The position numbers and the translations under genes were made by a program. This document shows, in pieces, positions 17,838-25,600 of a stretch of DNA of 64,000 nucleotides. This DNA comes from Chromobacterium aquaticum (GTDB taxonomy: Bacteria > Pseudomonadota > Gammaproteobacteria > Burkholderiales > Chromobacteriaceae): NCBI RefSeq assembly GCF_021129195.1, contig NZ_JAJOHW010000030.1, positions 1-64,000 on the forward strand, read 5' to 3'. Each line of letters starts with the position of its first letter. The stretch's first letter is position 1. The notes beneath the pieces are model-generated. The model was not told the origin of the DNA. It saw nothing but the letters and a program-made list of their open reading frames with translations, and did not search any database.

Positions 17838-19001
17838 ATGTCGCTGTCCCCACTTGACCAAAACCGTATCGAATCTTTTTGGCAGTACTGCTTGCAGCAC
17901 CAATATTTCAATCTCGCTTATCCAGAGTCAGCCGACTTCGACTACGCCCCCTTGCACCGCTTCCTGCGCTTCTCCATCAACAACTGCGGCGACTGGAACG
18001 AAAGCAGCAACTATCTGCTGAATTCCTTCGACTTCGAACGCGAAGTCATGCACTTCTTCGCCGAACTATTCCACATCCCCTTTGATGAAAGCTGGGGCTA
18101 CGTCACCAACGGCGGCACCGAAGGCAATATGTTCGGCTGCTACCTCGCCCGCGAACTCTTCCCCGACGCCACGCTGTACTACTCCAAGGACAGCCACTAC
18201 TCCGTGGCCAAGATCATCAAGCTGCTGCGCATCAAATCCCGCGCGGTGGATTCCCTGCCCAGCGGCGAAATCGACTACGACGACCTGGTGGCCAAAATCC
18301 AGCAAGATCAGGAACGCCACCCCATCGTCTTCGTCAATGTCGGCACCACCATGAAAGGCGCCATCGACGACATCGGCGTCATCCAGCACAAGCTGGCTGA
18401 GGCCGGCATTCCGCGGCAGGACTACTACCTGCACGCCGACGCCGCGCTCAGCGGCATGATCCTGCCCTTCGTCGACAGCCCGCAGCCCTACTCCTTCGCC
18501 GACGGCATTGACTCCATCAGCGTGTCCGGCCACAAGATGATAGGTTCGCCGATGCCGTGCGGCATCGTGCTGGCCAAGCGCAGCAATGTGTCGCGCATCT
18601 CCGTGGAAATCGACTACATCTCCGCCAAGGACCAGACCATCAGCGGCTCCCGCAACGGCCACACCCCCATGATGTTGTGGGCCGCCATCAAGAGCCGGCC
18701 GCTGGCGGAATGGCGCCGCAAAGTGCGCCACTGCCTGGACATGGCCCAATACGCGATAGACCGCCTCCAGGCCGCCGGCATCCAGGCCTGGCGCTGCAAG
18801 AACTCCATCACCGTGGTCTTCCCCAGCCCGTCCGAACCGGTATGCGACAAACACGGCCTGGCCCGATCCGGCGGCACCGCCCACCTGATCACCACGCCCC
18901 ATCACCACGACAGCCAGCGGCTGGACCGCCTGCTGGACGACATCGTCCAGGACCTGGGCGCCGTGACGGCCCCGGCCGGCGCCGCCATGAGCGCGGCCTA
19001 A
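17838..19001 (+). CDS. PLP-dependent histidine decarboxylase
   Basis: A 387-residue group II decarboxylase of the bacterial histidine decarboxylase type (Morganella Hdc, BasG, AngH). It begins [18 protein letters not shown]. Family landmarks are [20 protein letters not shown] near residue 95, [13 protein letters not shown] (PLP-ring Asp) near 195 and [15 protein letters not shown], with the Schiff-base lysine at residue 233. It converts histidine to histamine. Next to an N-hydroxylase and a terminal condensation domain, it should supply the N-hydroxyhistamine of the siderophore. Start ATG 17838 has GGAG about nine bases upstream. A strong terminator follows. Confidence 0.92.
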   Translation: MSLSPLDQNRIESFWQYCLQHQYFNLAYPESADFDYAPLHRFLRFSINNCGDWNESSNYLLNSFDFEREVMHFFAELFHIPFDESWGYVTNGGTEGNMFGCYLARELFPDATLYYSKDSHYSVAKIIKLLRIKSRAVDSLPSGEIDYDDLVAKIQQDQERHPIVFVNVGTTMKGAIDDIGVIQHKLAEAGIPRQDYYLHADAALSGMILPFVDSPQPYSFADGIDSISVSGHKMIGSPMPCGIVLAKRSNVSRISVEIDYISAKDQTISGSRNGHTPMMLWAAIKSRPLAEWRRKVRHCLDMAQYAIDRLQAAGIQAWRCKNSITVVFPSPSEPVCDKHGLARSGGTAHLITTPHHHDSQRLDRLLDDIVQDLGAVTAPAGAAMSAA

Positions 19002-19031
19002 ACCCCGCATAGCGCCGCCGCGGCGCTGCAA

Positions 19032-19066
19032 AGCGGAAAGCCGCCCACAATGGGCGGCTTTCCGCT
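19032..19066 (+). terminator. Strong hairpin after histidine decarboxylase
   Basis: A perfect 16-bp stem (AGCGGAAAGCCGCCCA with its complement) and a 3-base loop, 30 bases after the decarboxylase stop. It can also end transcription from the minus-strand operon whose last gene stops at 19116. Confidence 0.8.
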
Positions 19067-19115
19067 GTAACGCCTCCGCCGTATCGCCGAAGCGCGGCAG
19101 ATTTTGAACAAATGC

Positions 19116-19820
19116 TTACTCCGCCTCCAGCAACACCCCCTCCACCTCCCGCTGACACATCACTCGGCCCGCCTGCGACGCGGCCAGATCCGCCAGCCGC
19201 AGCCGGCACACCCCCTGCGCATTGCTGACACAGCCCACCTCCTGGGCGGAAACCGGCTCCAACTGACAGCGGGCAGCCGGCCCGGCCGGCATGCGGATCA
19301 CCACCCGCTGCAAGCTCGGCGCCAGCCGCGCCACCCACCAGCCCGCCTCCCGCAGCGCCGCCTGATACTGCCGCCGCCCCTGCTCCAACTGCGCCACCGC
19401 CACCCCGTCAACACCGTGCCGCTTGAGGCGAACCTCCACCCCAAGCTGCAAGCCCACCTTGGCCGGCACCGTGATCCGCACCGGCGGGTTCTCCCGGTAC
19501 AGCGCCGCGCTGATCGGCACCGCCACTGAGCCAAAACGGTCCAGCCGCAGGCTGATGGGCGCGGCCGCCGCCAGAATCTCCAGCGTGCCGCCCTCCAAGG
19601 ACAAAGCGCGCTCCAACGGAGACAAGCGCAGGCGAAACGCCAAGTCCGGATACGTTTGCGGGCTGACCTTGAACAGGTATTTCAGATTGACGCCATCGGC
19701 GATGCGCCGATAGTCCAACTCATAGACATGCTGGGCCTGGACGGCGGGCAGCAAGCTCAGGCCGATGGCGGCCAGCAGACACGCGGCTAGACCAGAACCA
19801 GGCCTCAGGGACTTAGCCAC
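19116..19820 (-). CDS. Secreted protein of unknown function, last gene of the peptide/acyltransferase operon
   Basis: About 234 residues when started at GTG 19820, which overlaps the end of the S49 protease gene by 16 bases. The frame is open further upstream, but that part lies over the protease gene. The N-terminus has a signal peptide (GLAACLLAAIGLSLLPAVQA) with likely cleavage after AQA or VQA. The mature part is rich in beta-prone stretches (YELDYRRIADGVNLKYLFKV, LALRL-type strands) and has three cysteines near the C-terminus (RCQLE, VGCVS, VCRLR, MCQRE region). I do not recognise a family. Its place in the operon suggests a periplasmic role in export or maturation of the product. Confidence 0.65.
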   Translation of the reverse strand: MAKSLRPGSGLAACLLAAIGLSLLPAVQAQHVYELDYRRIADGVNLKYLFKVSPQTYPDLAFRLRLSPLERALSLEGGTLEILAAAAPISLRLDRFGSVAVPISAALYRENPPVRITVPAKVGLQLGVEVRLKRHGVDGVAVAQLEQGRRQYQAALREAGWWVARLAPSLQRVVIRMPAGPAARCQLEPVSAQEVGCVSNAQGVCRLRLADLAASQAGRVMCQREVEGVLLEAE

Positions 19821-20566
19821 CGTTTGCCCAGCCGCAACAAGCCATCCAGAAAAGGCCACGGCACGGCGGAAGCGGGCTCCACAAAACGCAGCAAGGGCGC
19901 GCCATGGCCGGCCAAACGCCCGCACTCGGCCACCGCCGCGTAAAAACCGCCCACCACATCCGCCAGCCCCAAGGCGACGGCCTCCGCCCCATTCAACACC
20001 TGCCCGGCCGCCAAGCGCTCCCGCCCCTCGGCACCCAAGGCCGGCCGGCATGCCAGGATGGCCGCCATGAACTGCCGCCCGTTTTCCCGCACCAGCTCAT
20101 GCAAGGCCTGCTCCGCCTCCGGGGCCAGATCGGCACAATGACTGAACATGTCCTTCAAGGCATTGCTGGCATAAGCGGTGTAGCCCACGCCTAGCTTGGA
20201 CAACAACGCCGACGGAGACAGCAAACGCACAATCGCCCCCGCTCCGCCCAAGGTGGCGCTGGGCGTGACCACCAGCCGGTCCGCCGCCAACGCGGGCAAC
20301 AGCCCCGCCGACAAGGCCGTCTCCATCACCAGGGCCACAATGGGCAGACCCAACTCCTCGCGGCACAGATTCACCGCTTCAATAATGGCTTCCGCGCTGC
20401 CGGCGCCGCCGCCATTGGAAGAAACACGCAGCAATACCGCGCAGGCCGCCGGCTTGCGTGTCGGCAATTCCCGCAGCCGCAGGGCGAACTCCAGCGCGCT
20501 GGCCTCGGTAATCGGCCCGGCAATGGAAAAAACATAGATACAAGACGGTCGACGCGGCCATATCAC
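19805..20566 (-). CDS. S49-family (SppA-like) serine protease
   Basis: A 253-residue protein if started at GTG 20566, which overlaps the upstream stop (GTGA) and has GGAG eight bases upstream. It shows the SppA/ClpP-like pattern: VLLRVSSNGGGAGSAEAI, then ALSAG with the probable catalytic Ser86, and a Lys138 in NALKDM, in the place of the catalytic lysine of Bacillus SppA. No membrane anchor or signal peptide is visible, unlike most SppA proteins (over 300 residues), so it may act in the cytoplasm. In this operon a role in processing the 42-residue peptide is likely but unproven. Confidence 0.8.
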   Translation of the reverse strand: MIWPRRPSCIYVFSIAGPITEASALEFALRLRELPTRKPAACAVLLRVSSNGGGAGSAEAIIEAVNLCREELGLPIVALVMETALSAGLLPALAADRLVVTPSATLGGAGAIVRLLSPSALLSKLGVGYTAYASNALKDMFSHCADLAPEAEQALHELVRENGRQFMAAILACRPALGAEGRERLAAGQVLNGAEAVALGLADVVGGFYAAVAECGRLAGHGAPLLRFVEPASAVPWPFLDGLLRLGKRWLSP

Positions 20567-21357
20567 GACATGATCTCCATCCGGATCGCCGGAAACGCCA
20601 GCACGGTCCCAATGCACACATCCGTGGTCACATGCGCCGTGAACGCGGCGGCCAGGCCTCCGCTCCACACCCTCAGCCCGCCCAAGGCCAAGCCGTACAA
20701 CAAGGTCAGGCCGACGCCCAGCCAGCCATTCGGCACCCCTCCGGCATAGTGCGCGGCGGCAAAGGCCAGCGCCTGCACCAGCAAGACGATGGACAAGGGC
20801 AAGGCGGCCTCGGCCAAACCACCCTGCACCATGCCGCGATAAATCACCTCCTCCAGCCAGCTGTTCAGCAACGCAAACCCCAGAATCACCGCCAGCAGGG
20901 CCATCACCGGCCAAGCCGGCATCAGCCCGGCCTGCACGCGCAAATCCGGCGCGAACCAACGCATCCACAACAGCAAAACACCGCTGCTGATCAAGCCCAC
21001 CAGCACCCCCAGCGCGGCACGGGGCGCCCGCAGGCGCCCCATGCGCATCACCTCCAGCACACGCGGCCGGTCCCAGCGCCAAAACACAAGCAACGTGAGC
21101 GAAATGGGCAACAACATGATCAGCGGCCAGACCTGCCACTCCAACAACAGCATGCGGTTGAGCAGCCATGCCGACACCAGCACCAGCACCATGCGCGCCA
21201 AGGGCTGCGCCTGCCGCCATACCCGCCATCCACTCCAGGCCGCCAGCAGCACCGGCCCCCATAACCCCGCTCCGCTGCTCAACTGCGCCCAGGCCAGCGC
21301 GGCAATCAGGCCAAGCAGGCCAACGTGCTCGCGGCTAAGTGACAGCGGCGGGCTCAT
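20563..21357 (-). CDS. CPBP-family intramembrane glutamic protease
   Basis: A 264-residue protein with about eight membrane segments. The three CPBP (Rce1/abortive-infection type) motifs are clear: LEEVIYRG with Glu169, Glu170 and Arg174; AAAHYAGG with His203; and AHVTTDV with His242 and Asp246. Family members act as intramembrane proteases, or protect against or process bacteriocins. Its ATG at 21357 overlaps the acyl-carrier stop (ATGA). With an S49 protease encoded next, the operon has two different proteases for one small peptide. Confidence 0.88.
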   Translation of the reverse strand: MSPPLSLSREHVGLLGLIAALAWAQLSSGAGLWGPVLLAAWSGWRVWRQAQPLARMVLVLVSAWLLNRMLLLEWQVWPLIMLLPISLTLLVFWRWDRPRVLEVMRMGRLRAPRAALGVLVGLISSGVLLLWMRWFAPDLRVQAGLMPAWPVMALLAVILGFALLNSWLEEVIYRGMVQGGLAEAALPLSIVLLVQALAFAAAHYAGGVPNGWLGVGLTLLYGLALGGLRVWSGGLAAAFTAHVTTDVCIGTVLAFPAIRMEIMS

Positions 21358-21611
21358 GTCGAGCGTTCCACCGCCGCCGCCTCCGCGAGCTTGCGCTGCA
21401 ATAGCGCCTCAAAATCCAGCAGAGTGTGCAACTGGCCGGCCTCCTCATCGGAAATCTCAAGCAGAAACGCCTTCTCCAATTCAAACAGCACATCGTAAAG
21501 CGACAAGGAATCCAGCCCCAGGGTATCCACATCCGGAGCGCCAAGAATGGTTTCCAGCGGCAAATCCGTTGCCCGCGCCAGAATGGCCGCCACATCTTCA
21601 CGCAGCGCCAT
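21354..21611 (-). CDS. Dedicated acyl carrier protein
   Basis: An 85-residue carrier started at ATG 21611, which has an almost perfect ribosome site (GGAGGTGA) four bases upstream; a longer start at 21623 is less likely. The attachment motif is LGLDSLSLYDVLFELE with Ser35. The acidic second helix (FELEKAFLLEISDEEAG) is typical of acyl carriers that serve fatty-acid-type enzymes. It overlaps the acyltransferase gene by 14 bases and the protease gene by 4. It most likely donates an acyl chain to the LpxL-like enzyme encoded upstream. Confidence 0.85.
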   Translation of the reverse strand: MALREDVAAILARATDLPLETILGAPDVDTLGLDSLSLYDVLFELEKAFLLEISDEEAGQLHTLLDFEALLQRKLAEAAAVERST

Positions 21612-22626
21612 ATTCACCTCCATCGGCCAGCGCCTGCTCAATCTCCCGCGCCAAGCGCCAGCGCTCCGCCACCGCATGCCAGGCGGTGTATTGCTCGGGA
21701 TAACGGGCAATCAGCGCGCCAATCACGCCGTCGATGCGGCAGGCCATCTCGGTCAGCGCCTCGCCCGAGGCCTGCGCCGGCACGGCAAGGCGCAAATGGC
21801 TGGCGGTGCGAAACACATCCTCCTCCCTCACCACGCTGAGCACGACCAGGTCCACCTCCAGCCGCTTGGCTATTTCCAGAATGCTCAATGGAAACATCGC
21901 CGCCTTGCCGCAAAGCCGCGACCCCACCATGCGCACGGTTTCCGTGGGCATGCTGTCCACCCTCATCGCCACGGAAAAGCCCTGGCGCACCGCCCTGGCA
22001 ATCTGCCTGGCCACCAATGGCTGGTCAGCGGCAATGCCCTCTATGCGCTGCCCGGTCATGCGGGACAAGGATTGATAAAAACCAATCTTCTGCAGCGGCT
22101 CCAAGGCGCAACGCGGCTGCACCACCGCTATTTTCCTGACATTGGCATATTGCTGCCGCACTGGCTGCAACATGCCGAAGTAGTGCAGCGCGAATGAAAC
22201 CACCAAATAAATAACGGGCTTTTCCGGCGCCACCTCCTTGGGCGGCCGGATATCCACTTGCGTATGCCTGCGCCCCCAGCGCAATAAGCGCTCTCCAGGC
22301 AGCCGGCACAGCGTGGAAAAAATCAGGGTGTTTCTGGCGTGATTGATCTGGGTGTGCCAGTAAATGTGCCAACTCCGCAAATACGAAACACTTAGCACAT
22401 GTGAAATGGCGGACAATGTCGAACTCACCTTGCTGGTATTCGCCAACGCCTTTAAGGTCCAGATGCTGCCCACGAATACGGCCAGCGCCATTTGCATGAA
22501 ATACGGCCACTTGCCGCCAAGCCAGGCCCAACGCGGAATAAGCCCGATCATATCTGAAAACCTGACACCAACAGGCATGCCATAAGCTGGCGGCGCAGGC
22601 GATATTGCGTTTTTATTTTCCACCAT
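21598..22626 (-). CDS. LpxL-like (LPLAT superfamily) acyltransferase
   Basis: About 342 residues from ATG 22626, preceded by a run of G on the minus strand. The layout follows LpxL/HtrB acyltransferases: an N-terminal hydrophobic segment (FMQMALAVFVGSIWTL), a central VIYLVVSFALHYFGML block, IEGIAADQPLVARQI, GKAAMFPLSILEIAKRL and the C-terminal ALIARYPEQYTAWHAVAERW that resembles the LpxL ending. In LpxL the catalytic pair is HX4(D/E); here His148 is kept but the acidic position is Leu (HYFGML). It may be a divergent member or use another residue. Its substrate is unknown; the neighbouring acyl carrier and peptide suggest peptide acylation. Confidence 0.65.
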   Translation of the reverse strand: MVENKNAISPAPPAYGMPVGVRFSDMIGLIPRWAWLGGKWPYFMQMALAVFVGSIWTLKALANTSKVSSTLSAISHVLSVSYLRSWHIYWHTQINHARNTLIFSTLCRLPGERLLRWGRRHTQVDIRPPKEVAPEKPVIYLVVSFALHYFGMLQPVRQQYANVRKIAVVQPRCALEPLQKIGFYQSLSRMTGQRIEGIAADQPLVARQIARAVRQGFSVAMRVDSMPTETVRMVGSRLCGKAAMFPLSILEIAKRLEVDLVVLSVVREEDVFRTASHLRLAVPAQASGEALTEMACRIDGVIGALIARYPEQYTAWHAVAERWRLAREIEQALADGGEYGAA

Positions 22627-22699
22627 TCCCCCCCAATTAAAATGAGGCCAGATAAAATGTGAGCCCTTATCTAAAGGGCTCACTCGATTTACCGTGGGA

Positions 22700-22828
22700 T
22701 TACTGGGCAATAATCAGGCATGTGGCCGAGGATTGAACTGGAGTGACGGCGAATTTGGACACCAGAACCACTTTTCCGCCAATCAACACCTTAACGGCTG
22801 GCGGTTTAGCCGGCTTGTTTAATGGCAT
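22700..22828 (-). CDS. 42-residue precursor-like peptide
   Basis: A small gene with ATG at 22828 and a strong GGAGAG six bases upstream, ending with TAA at 22700. The peptide starts MPLNKPAKPPAVKVLIGGK, is basic (five Lys), contains a double glycine at 17-18, and ends SSATCLIIAQ with a single Cys at 37. After the glycine pair the remaining 24 residues are mostly hydrophobic. Size, composition and position at the head of an operon for an acyltransferase, an acyl carrier and two proteases point to a ribosomal precursor peptide that is acylated and cleaved. I know of no family it belongs to. The 73-bp gap to the acyltransferase gene holds no obvious terminator. Confidence 0.65.
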   Translation of the reverse strand: MPLNKPAKPPAVKVLIGGKVVLVSKFAVTPVQSSATCLIIAQ

Positions 22829-23400
22829 GAATGCTCTCCAATAAAATGGCTGGAAAGAAATTGGCCTGCAAAAGGCAGGCAATAAGCACTCTGCCTTCAC
22901 CTTTACCCAAGAGTCAATCTCGCCTGTCCCTCCCAGATTTCCGCTCACCCAAACGAATATGAGCAAGCGCCCAAATTATTAGAAAATCTTATCCATTAAT
23001 AGGATGATGTTTTTTCAATGCATCACAAAAATACCAAAGACATGCAAAATAAAAAATGGAAACACGGTAAAGACCCGTTAGAACCACGCACAACACCGGC
23101 GACGACGCTGAGCCATGACACGCCAACAGCACACGTAGAATCAGCGGGCTTGTGAGCGGGTCTTATTGCATAATAGCGCTGCAATACGCGCCACTTTCCC
23201 CCCTCCACCCCGGCCCGCCAAAATACCAATATCATGCAAACGCCTTTCACCAGCCCAGCGCCATCATCTCCATTCCATTTATCATCCCAGGCATCGCTAA
23301 ATGAGCAAGCGCCTGCCGGAAATGAATGGTGGGAAAATACAACATGGCAAAATCGGGACGATTCCCCGTGCAATAAGCGTGAACATGGCGGCATTCATTT
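22829..23400. other. AT-rich intergenic region with peptide-operon leader; no gene seen
   Basis: No convincing coding region lies here; frames up to 123 codons on the minus strand have no family features and poor starts. Close to the peptide gene there is a small stem-loop (GCCTGC-AAAAG-GCAGGC, 22864-22880) in its untranslated leader. The stretch 22970-23040 is AT-rich and probably holds the operon promoter, but I cannot choose a clear -35/-10 pair. No Fur-box match was seen. Confidence 0.4.
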
Positions 23401-23420
23401 CCCCAACGGACAGGCCTCCC

Positions 23421-23697
23421 AACCTTGACGCCCCCGCCTTCCCCCCTTACTCTCGTCCGTGCGCTGCGCCAAATAACGCAGCCATGGGCTGGGAGGCCCG
23501 TTTGATATCCCGTAGCAAATCGCTTGGCCGCGATTCGTTATGTGCTGTTGCGTCTGCCACCATCCGGGCGGGCGCATGGCACTGAGCCCTCCGGGGCTGC
23601 CGTTGGATGTCCGGTCCTCCCACTTTGTCATGTGCCTGCCCACGCCTTCCGTGCGTGCCGCGCAGGCATCCCTAAAGCGATGTTAGTGGAGGCCATA
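23421..23697 (+). other. Possible structured RNA leader
   Basis: This GC-rich gap ahead of the 27-codon gene contains several hairpin-forming stretches. The clearest is TGCCTGC (23633-23639) pairing with GCAGGCA (23662-23668), with an inner stem CACGC/GCGTG (23641-23645 and 23653-23657). The first 18 bases (AACCTTGACGCCCCCGCC) repeat 10875-10892. No gene is seen. It could be a regulatory leader or a repeat; evidence is only structural. Confidence 0.35.
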
Positions 23698-23781
23698 ATG
23701 AATATATTGAGTTTCTACCGGCAGCACCCCCGTCCGACCCACCCCGCAGCGATGTTCACGGCCATGGAGGACCAGCCATGA
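23698..23781 (+). CDS. 27-residue leader-like ORF overlapping the next gene
   Basis: ATG at 23698 follows a strong GTGGAGG site and encodes MNILSFYRQHPRPTHPAAMF plus seven more residues (27 in all). Its stop TGA overlaps the ATG of the next gene (ATGA), which suggests translational coupling. No family is recognised. It may be a leader peptide controlling the downstream gene or simply the start of a two-gene operon. Confidence 0.5.
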   Translation: MNILSFYRQHPRPTHPAAMFTAMEDQP

Positions 23782-24101
23782 GCGCCGCCACCGTCCAACT
23801 CCAGCCGCCGCTGCTGCAACTGCGCGAGCAGATCAGACAGCTCTACCTCACCACCACCGGCCAGGACGAAGCCAACGCCATGGTCACCATCCTGGAACAG
23901 TACTACCTGCAAGCCGATGAAGCCCTAAGCCGCGGCATTGTGCATGTCCACACCGCCAACCAGAGCCTGCACGCCATGATGACGCTGCTGCTGAACTGCC
24001 AGGAGGACCAGCAAGTCAACTGCGAACAGATCGTGGCCTTGCTGGAACCCATCCGCCAGGAACTGCAGGCCGGCTTCGTGCAGATATCGGAAGTGATGTA
24101 G
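23778..24101 (+). CDS. Small helical protein, DUF1484-like
   Basis: A 107-residue, probably all-helical cytoplasmic protein starting at ATG 23778 with GGAGGA five bases upstream. The sequence (LQLREQIRQLYLTTTGQDEA, then ANQSLHAMMTLLLNCQEDQQ) resembles, from memory, the DUF1484 proteins found in Chromobacterium and Ralstonia; their function is unknown. It is coupled to the preceding 27-codon ORF and followed by a hairpin. It has no visible link with the type VI genes downstream, which lie on the other strand. Confidence 0.6.
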   Translation: MSAATVQLQPPLLQLREQIRQLYLTTTGQDEANAMVTILEQYYLQADEALSRGIVHVHTANQSLHAMMTLLLNCQEDQQVNCEQIVALLEPIRQELQAGFVQISEVM

Positions 24102-24110
24102 ACGTAACAA

Positions 24111-24134
24111 CGCCGCAGCGGGGAGGCTGCGGCG
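24111..24134 (+). terminator. Hairpin after the DUF1484-like gene
   Basis: A perfect 9-bp stem (CGCCGCAGC and its complement) with a six-base loop starts nine bases after the stop codon. No T-run follows, so it is a weak intrinsic terminator at best. It separates the convergent DUF1484-like and immunity genes. Confidence 0.5.
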
Positions 24135-24190
24135 CTAGTATTTAGGCCTTGCGGCAAGGGGCTAGCGGCAAATCGGGCCACCGCGCTGGC

Positions 24191-25519
24191 TCATGCCTTT
24201 TCCACCTCATCAAACCGCGCATACCACGCCAAGGTATTGGCCTTGGTGAAGCCTTCCGCATCGTCCATGCCGGTATGCAGCTGATCCGGATGAGGCACCC
24301 TCACCGACTTGAGCACCCGATTCACCGTCACATAGGCAGGAGGATGGCCATCTTCCTGCGCACCGACATCCGGCAACACACCAGCCTGAATCATCAATCT
24401 GCCGTTATCGGTTTCCTGCACGCTGACATCGGGCAACTGCAGCTGCTGCTTGAGCGCGGCCATGCCGCCCAGCTTCTCGATATAGCGAGGCCCCAGCAAC
24501 GTCAGCCAGTTGACGCCTTTGATGCCATCTTCTAAAGCCGCCTTGTCCAGGTAAGGTGCAGAGTCCACCATCAAGCCGCTATAACGCTGTGCCATCTGGA
24601 ACTCGTATGGCTGGAATTGATGGTAGTCATAGGGAAGATTGCAGGCCAAGCCAGCATAGCCTTGGTCCACATCCAAGGTTTCGCACAGATAACGCACCCA
24701 ATCCTTGAACTGCCACTCGCCATCCACCTCTTCCAGCAACTGCCATGGCAATGTGATCTTCAAATAGGACAGCCACTCGGAATCATGGTCGATATTGCAG
24801 GTCATCGCCTGGATGGCGTACTCAGCAGGCAGCTCGCCATTTCTTTCGCTTTGCAGAACCCAAAAAAACAGGGTCCCTTCATCCACTAATCCGGATAGTT
24901 TTTCCTTGGCTTTCGTTATGCTGTCTTTACGCAGCGAGGTGAACCCTCTTCTACTAAAGTCATGAAACTGCCCCTTTAGATGTGGGCCAAATTGCTCGAC
25001 AAAGCGGTCGAAGCAACCTAATACCTTGTACCCCATGTCCCGCTGCCCGCCATGGCGGAAGTACACGGTGCAAATCAACCCTAGCTTAGCCAGCACCTCG
25101 CCTTCCGGGCTTACGCCATCAATGTAATCCGCCTGATTGAGAATACGGCCATAGGCGTTCAGATACCTTAGTTGCTGCTCATTTATATTTTCATCCACTA
25201 CGCCACCACCAAATCGCGTTAGATATTTGTTATGTAGTGTCTTAACAGTGGAAATAAGCAATGCGGCAGAAGGCGCAATCGCTCTGACATAAAAGCTTAC
25301 ATTACGCTCTTGATTAGAGCAGACCCAATCCCTGCCTAATTTCTCCCACCCTGCCTGACCTTGCCAGTCCTTGAAGTGCTCCAATAATTTCTTTGCGGGC
25401 ATGTCAACAAAACAAACCGTCTGCGTTCCAGTAGCGGTAAAGCTGTCATCGTCCAGGCTCAATAGCTGCTTAAGTTGGGCTTGTAGCTGCGCCACTGTTT
25501 CTATCCGGACATCTCCCAC
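24191..25519 (-). CDS. Type VI immunity protein (DUF3396/TsiV-like), second copy with N-terminal extension
   Basis: A 442-residue protein starting at GTG 25519, with GGAG eight bases upstream. From about residue 115 it matches the other immunity protein along nearly its whole length (GLICTVYFRHGGQRDMGYKV, GLACNLPYDYHQFQPYEFQM, TLLGPRYIEKLGGMAALKQQ). This is the DUF3396 family found beside type VI effectors. The first ~110 residues have no counterpart in the sister protein. It ends shortly after WYARFDEVEKA, so it lacks the C-terminal tail of its paralogue. It probably protects against the VRR-NUC effector or a related toxin now lost. Confidence 0.8.
   Translation of the reverse strand: MGDVRIETVAQLQAQLKQLLSLDDDSFTATGTQTVCFVDMPAKKLLEHFKDWQGQAGWEKLGRDWVCSNQERNVSFYVRAIAPSAALLISTVKTLHNKYLTRFGGGVVDENINEQQLRYLNAYGRILNQADYIDGVSPEGEVLAKLGLICTVYFRHGGQRDMGYKVLGCFDRFVEQFGPHLKGQFHDFSRRGFTSLRKDSITKAKEKLSGLVDEGTLFFWVLQSERNGELPAEYAIQAMTCNIDHDSEWLSYLKITLPWQLLEEVDGEWQFKDWVRYLCETLDVDQGYAGLACNLPYDYHQFQPYEFQMAQRYSGLMVDSAPYLDKAALEDGIKGVNWLTLLGPRYIEKLGGMAALKQQLQLPDVSVQETDNGRLMIQAGVLPDVGAQEDGHPPAYVTVNRVLKSVRVPHPDQLHTGMDDAEGFTKANTLAWYARFDEVEKA
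24221..25100. repeat. Tandem gene-duplication repeat, unit A (pairs with 25829-26708)
   Basis: This stretch and 25829-26708 align without gaps at a constant offset of 1,608 bp and are largely identical, especially in the part coding for the C-terminal halves of the two immunity proteins. It shows a direct tandem duplication of the immunity gene. Exact limits are approximate. Confidence 0.75.
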
Positions 25520-25600
25520 AATGCGATCTCCAATCGTTGGATTATCGGTTGCCCAAAGCCCCCGCCAGCATGGCCACCAGCACGCTCCACATCACTGCAC

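Noticed and set aside
22700-22966. Longer 88-codon form of the small peptide gene
   Set aside because: The extra upstream codons have no ribosome site and lie over the leader hairpin, while ATG 22828 has a strong GGAGAG at proper spacing.
23023-23394. A 123-codon minus-strand frame in the gap upstream of the peptide operon
   Set aside because: No ribosome site, no recognisable features, and low-complexity composition; treated as non-coding.
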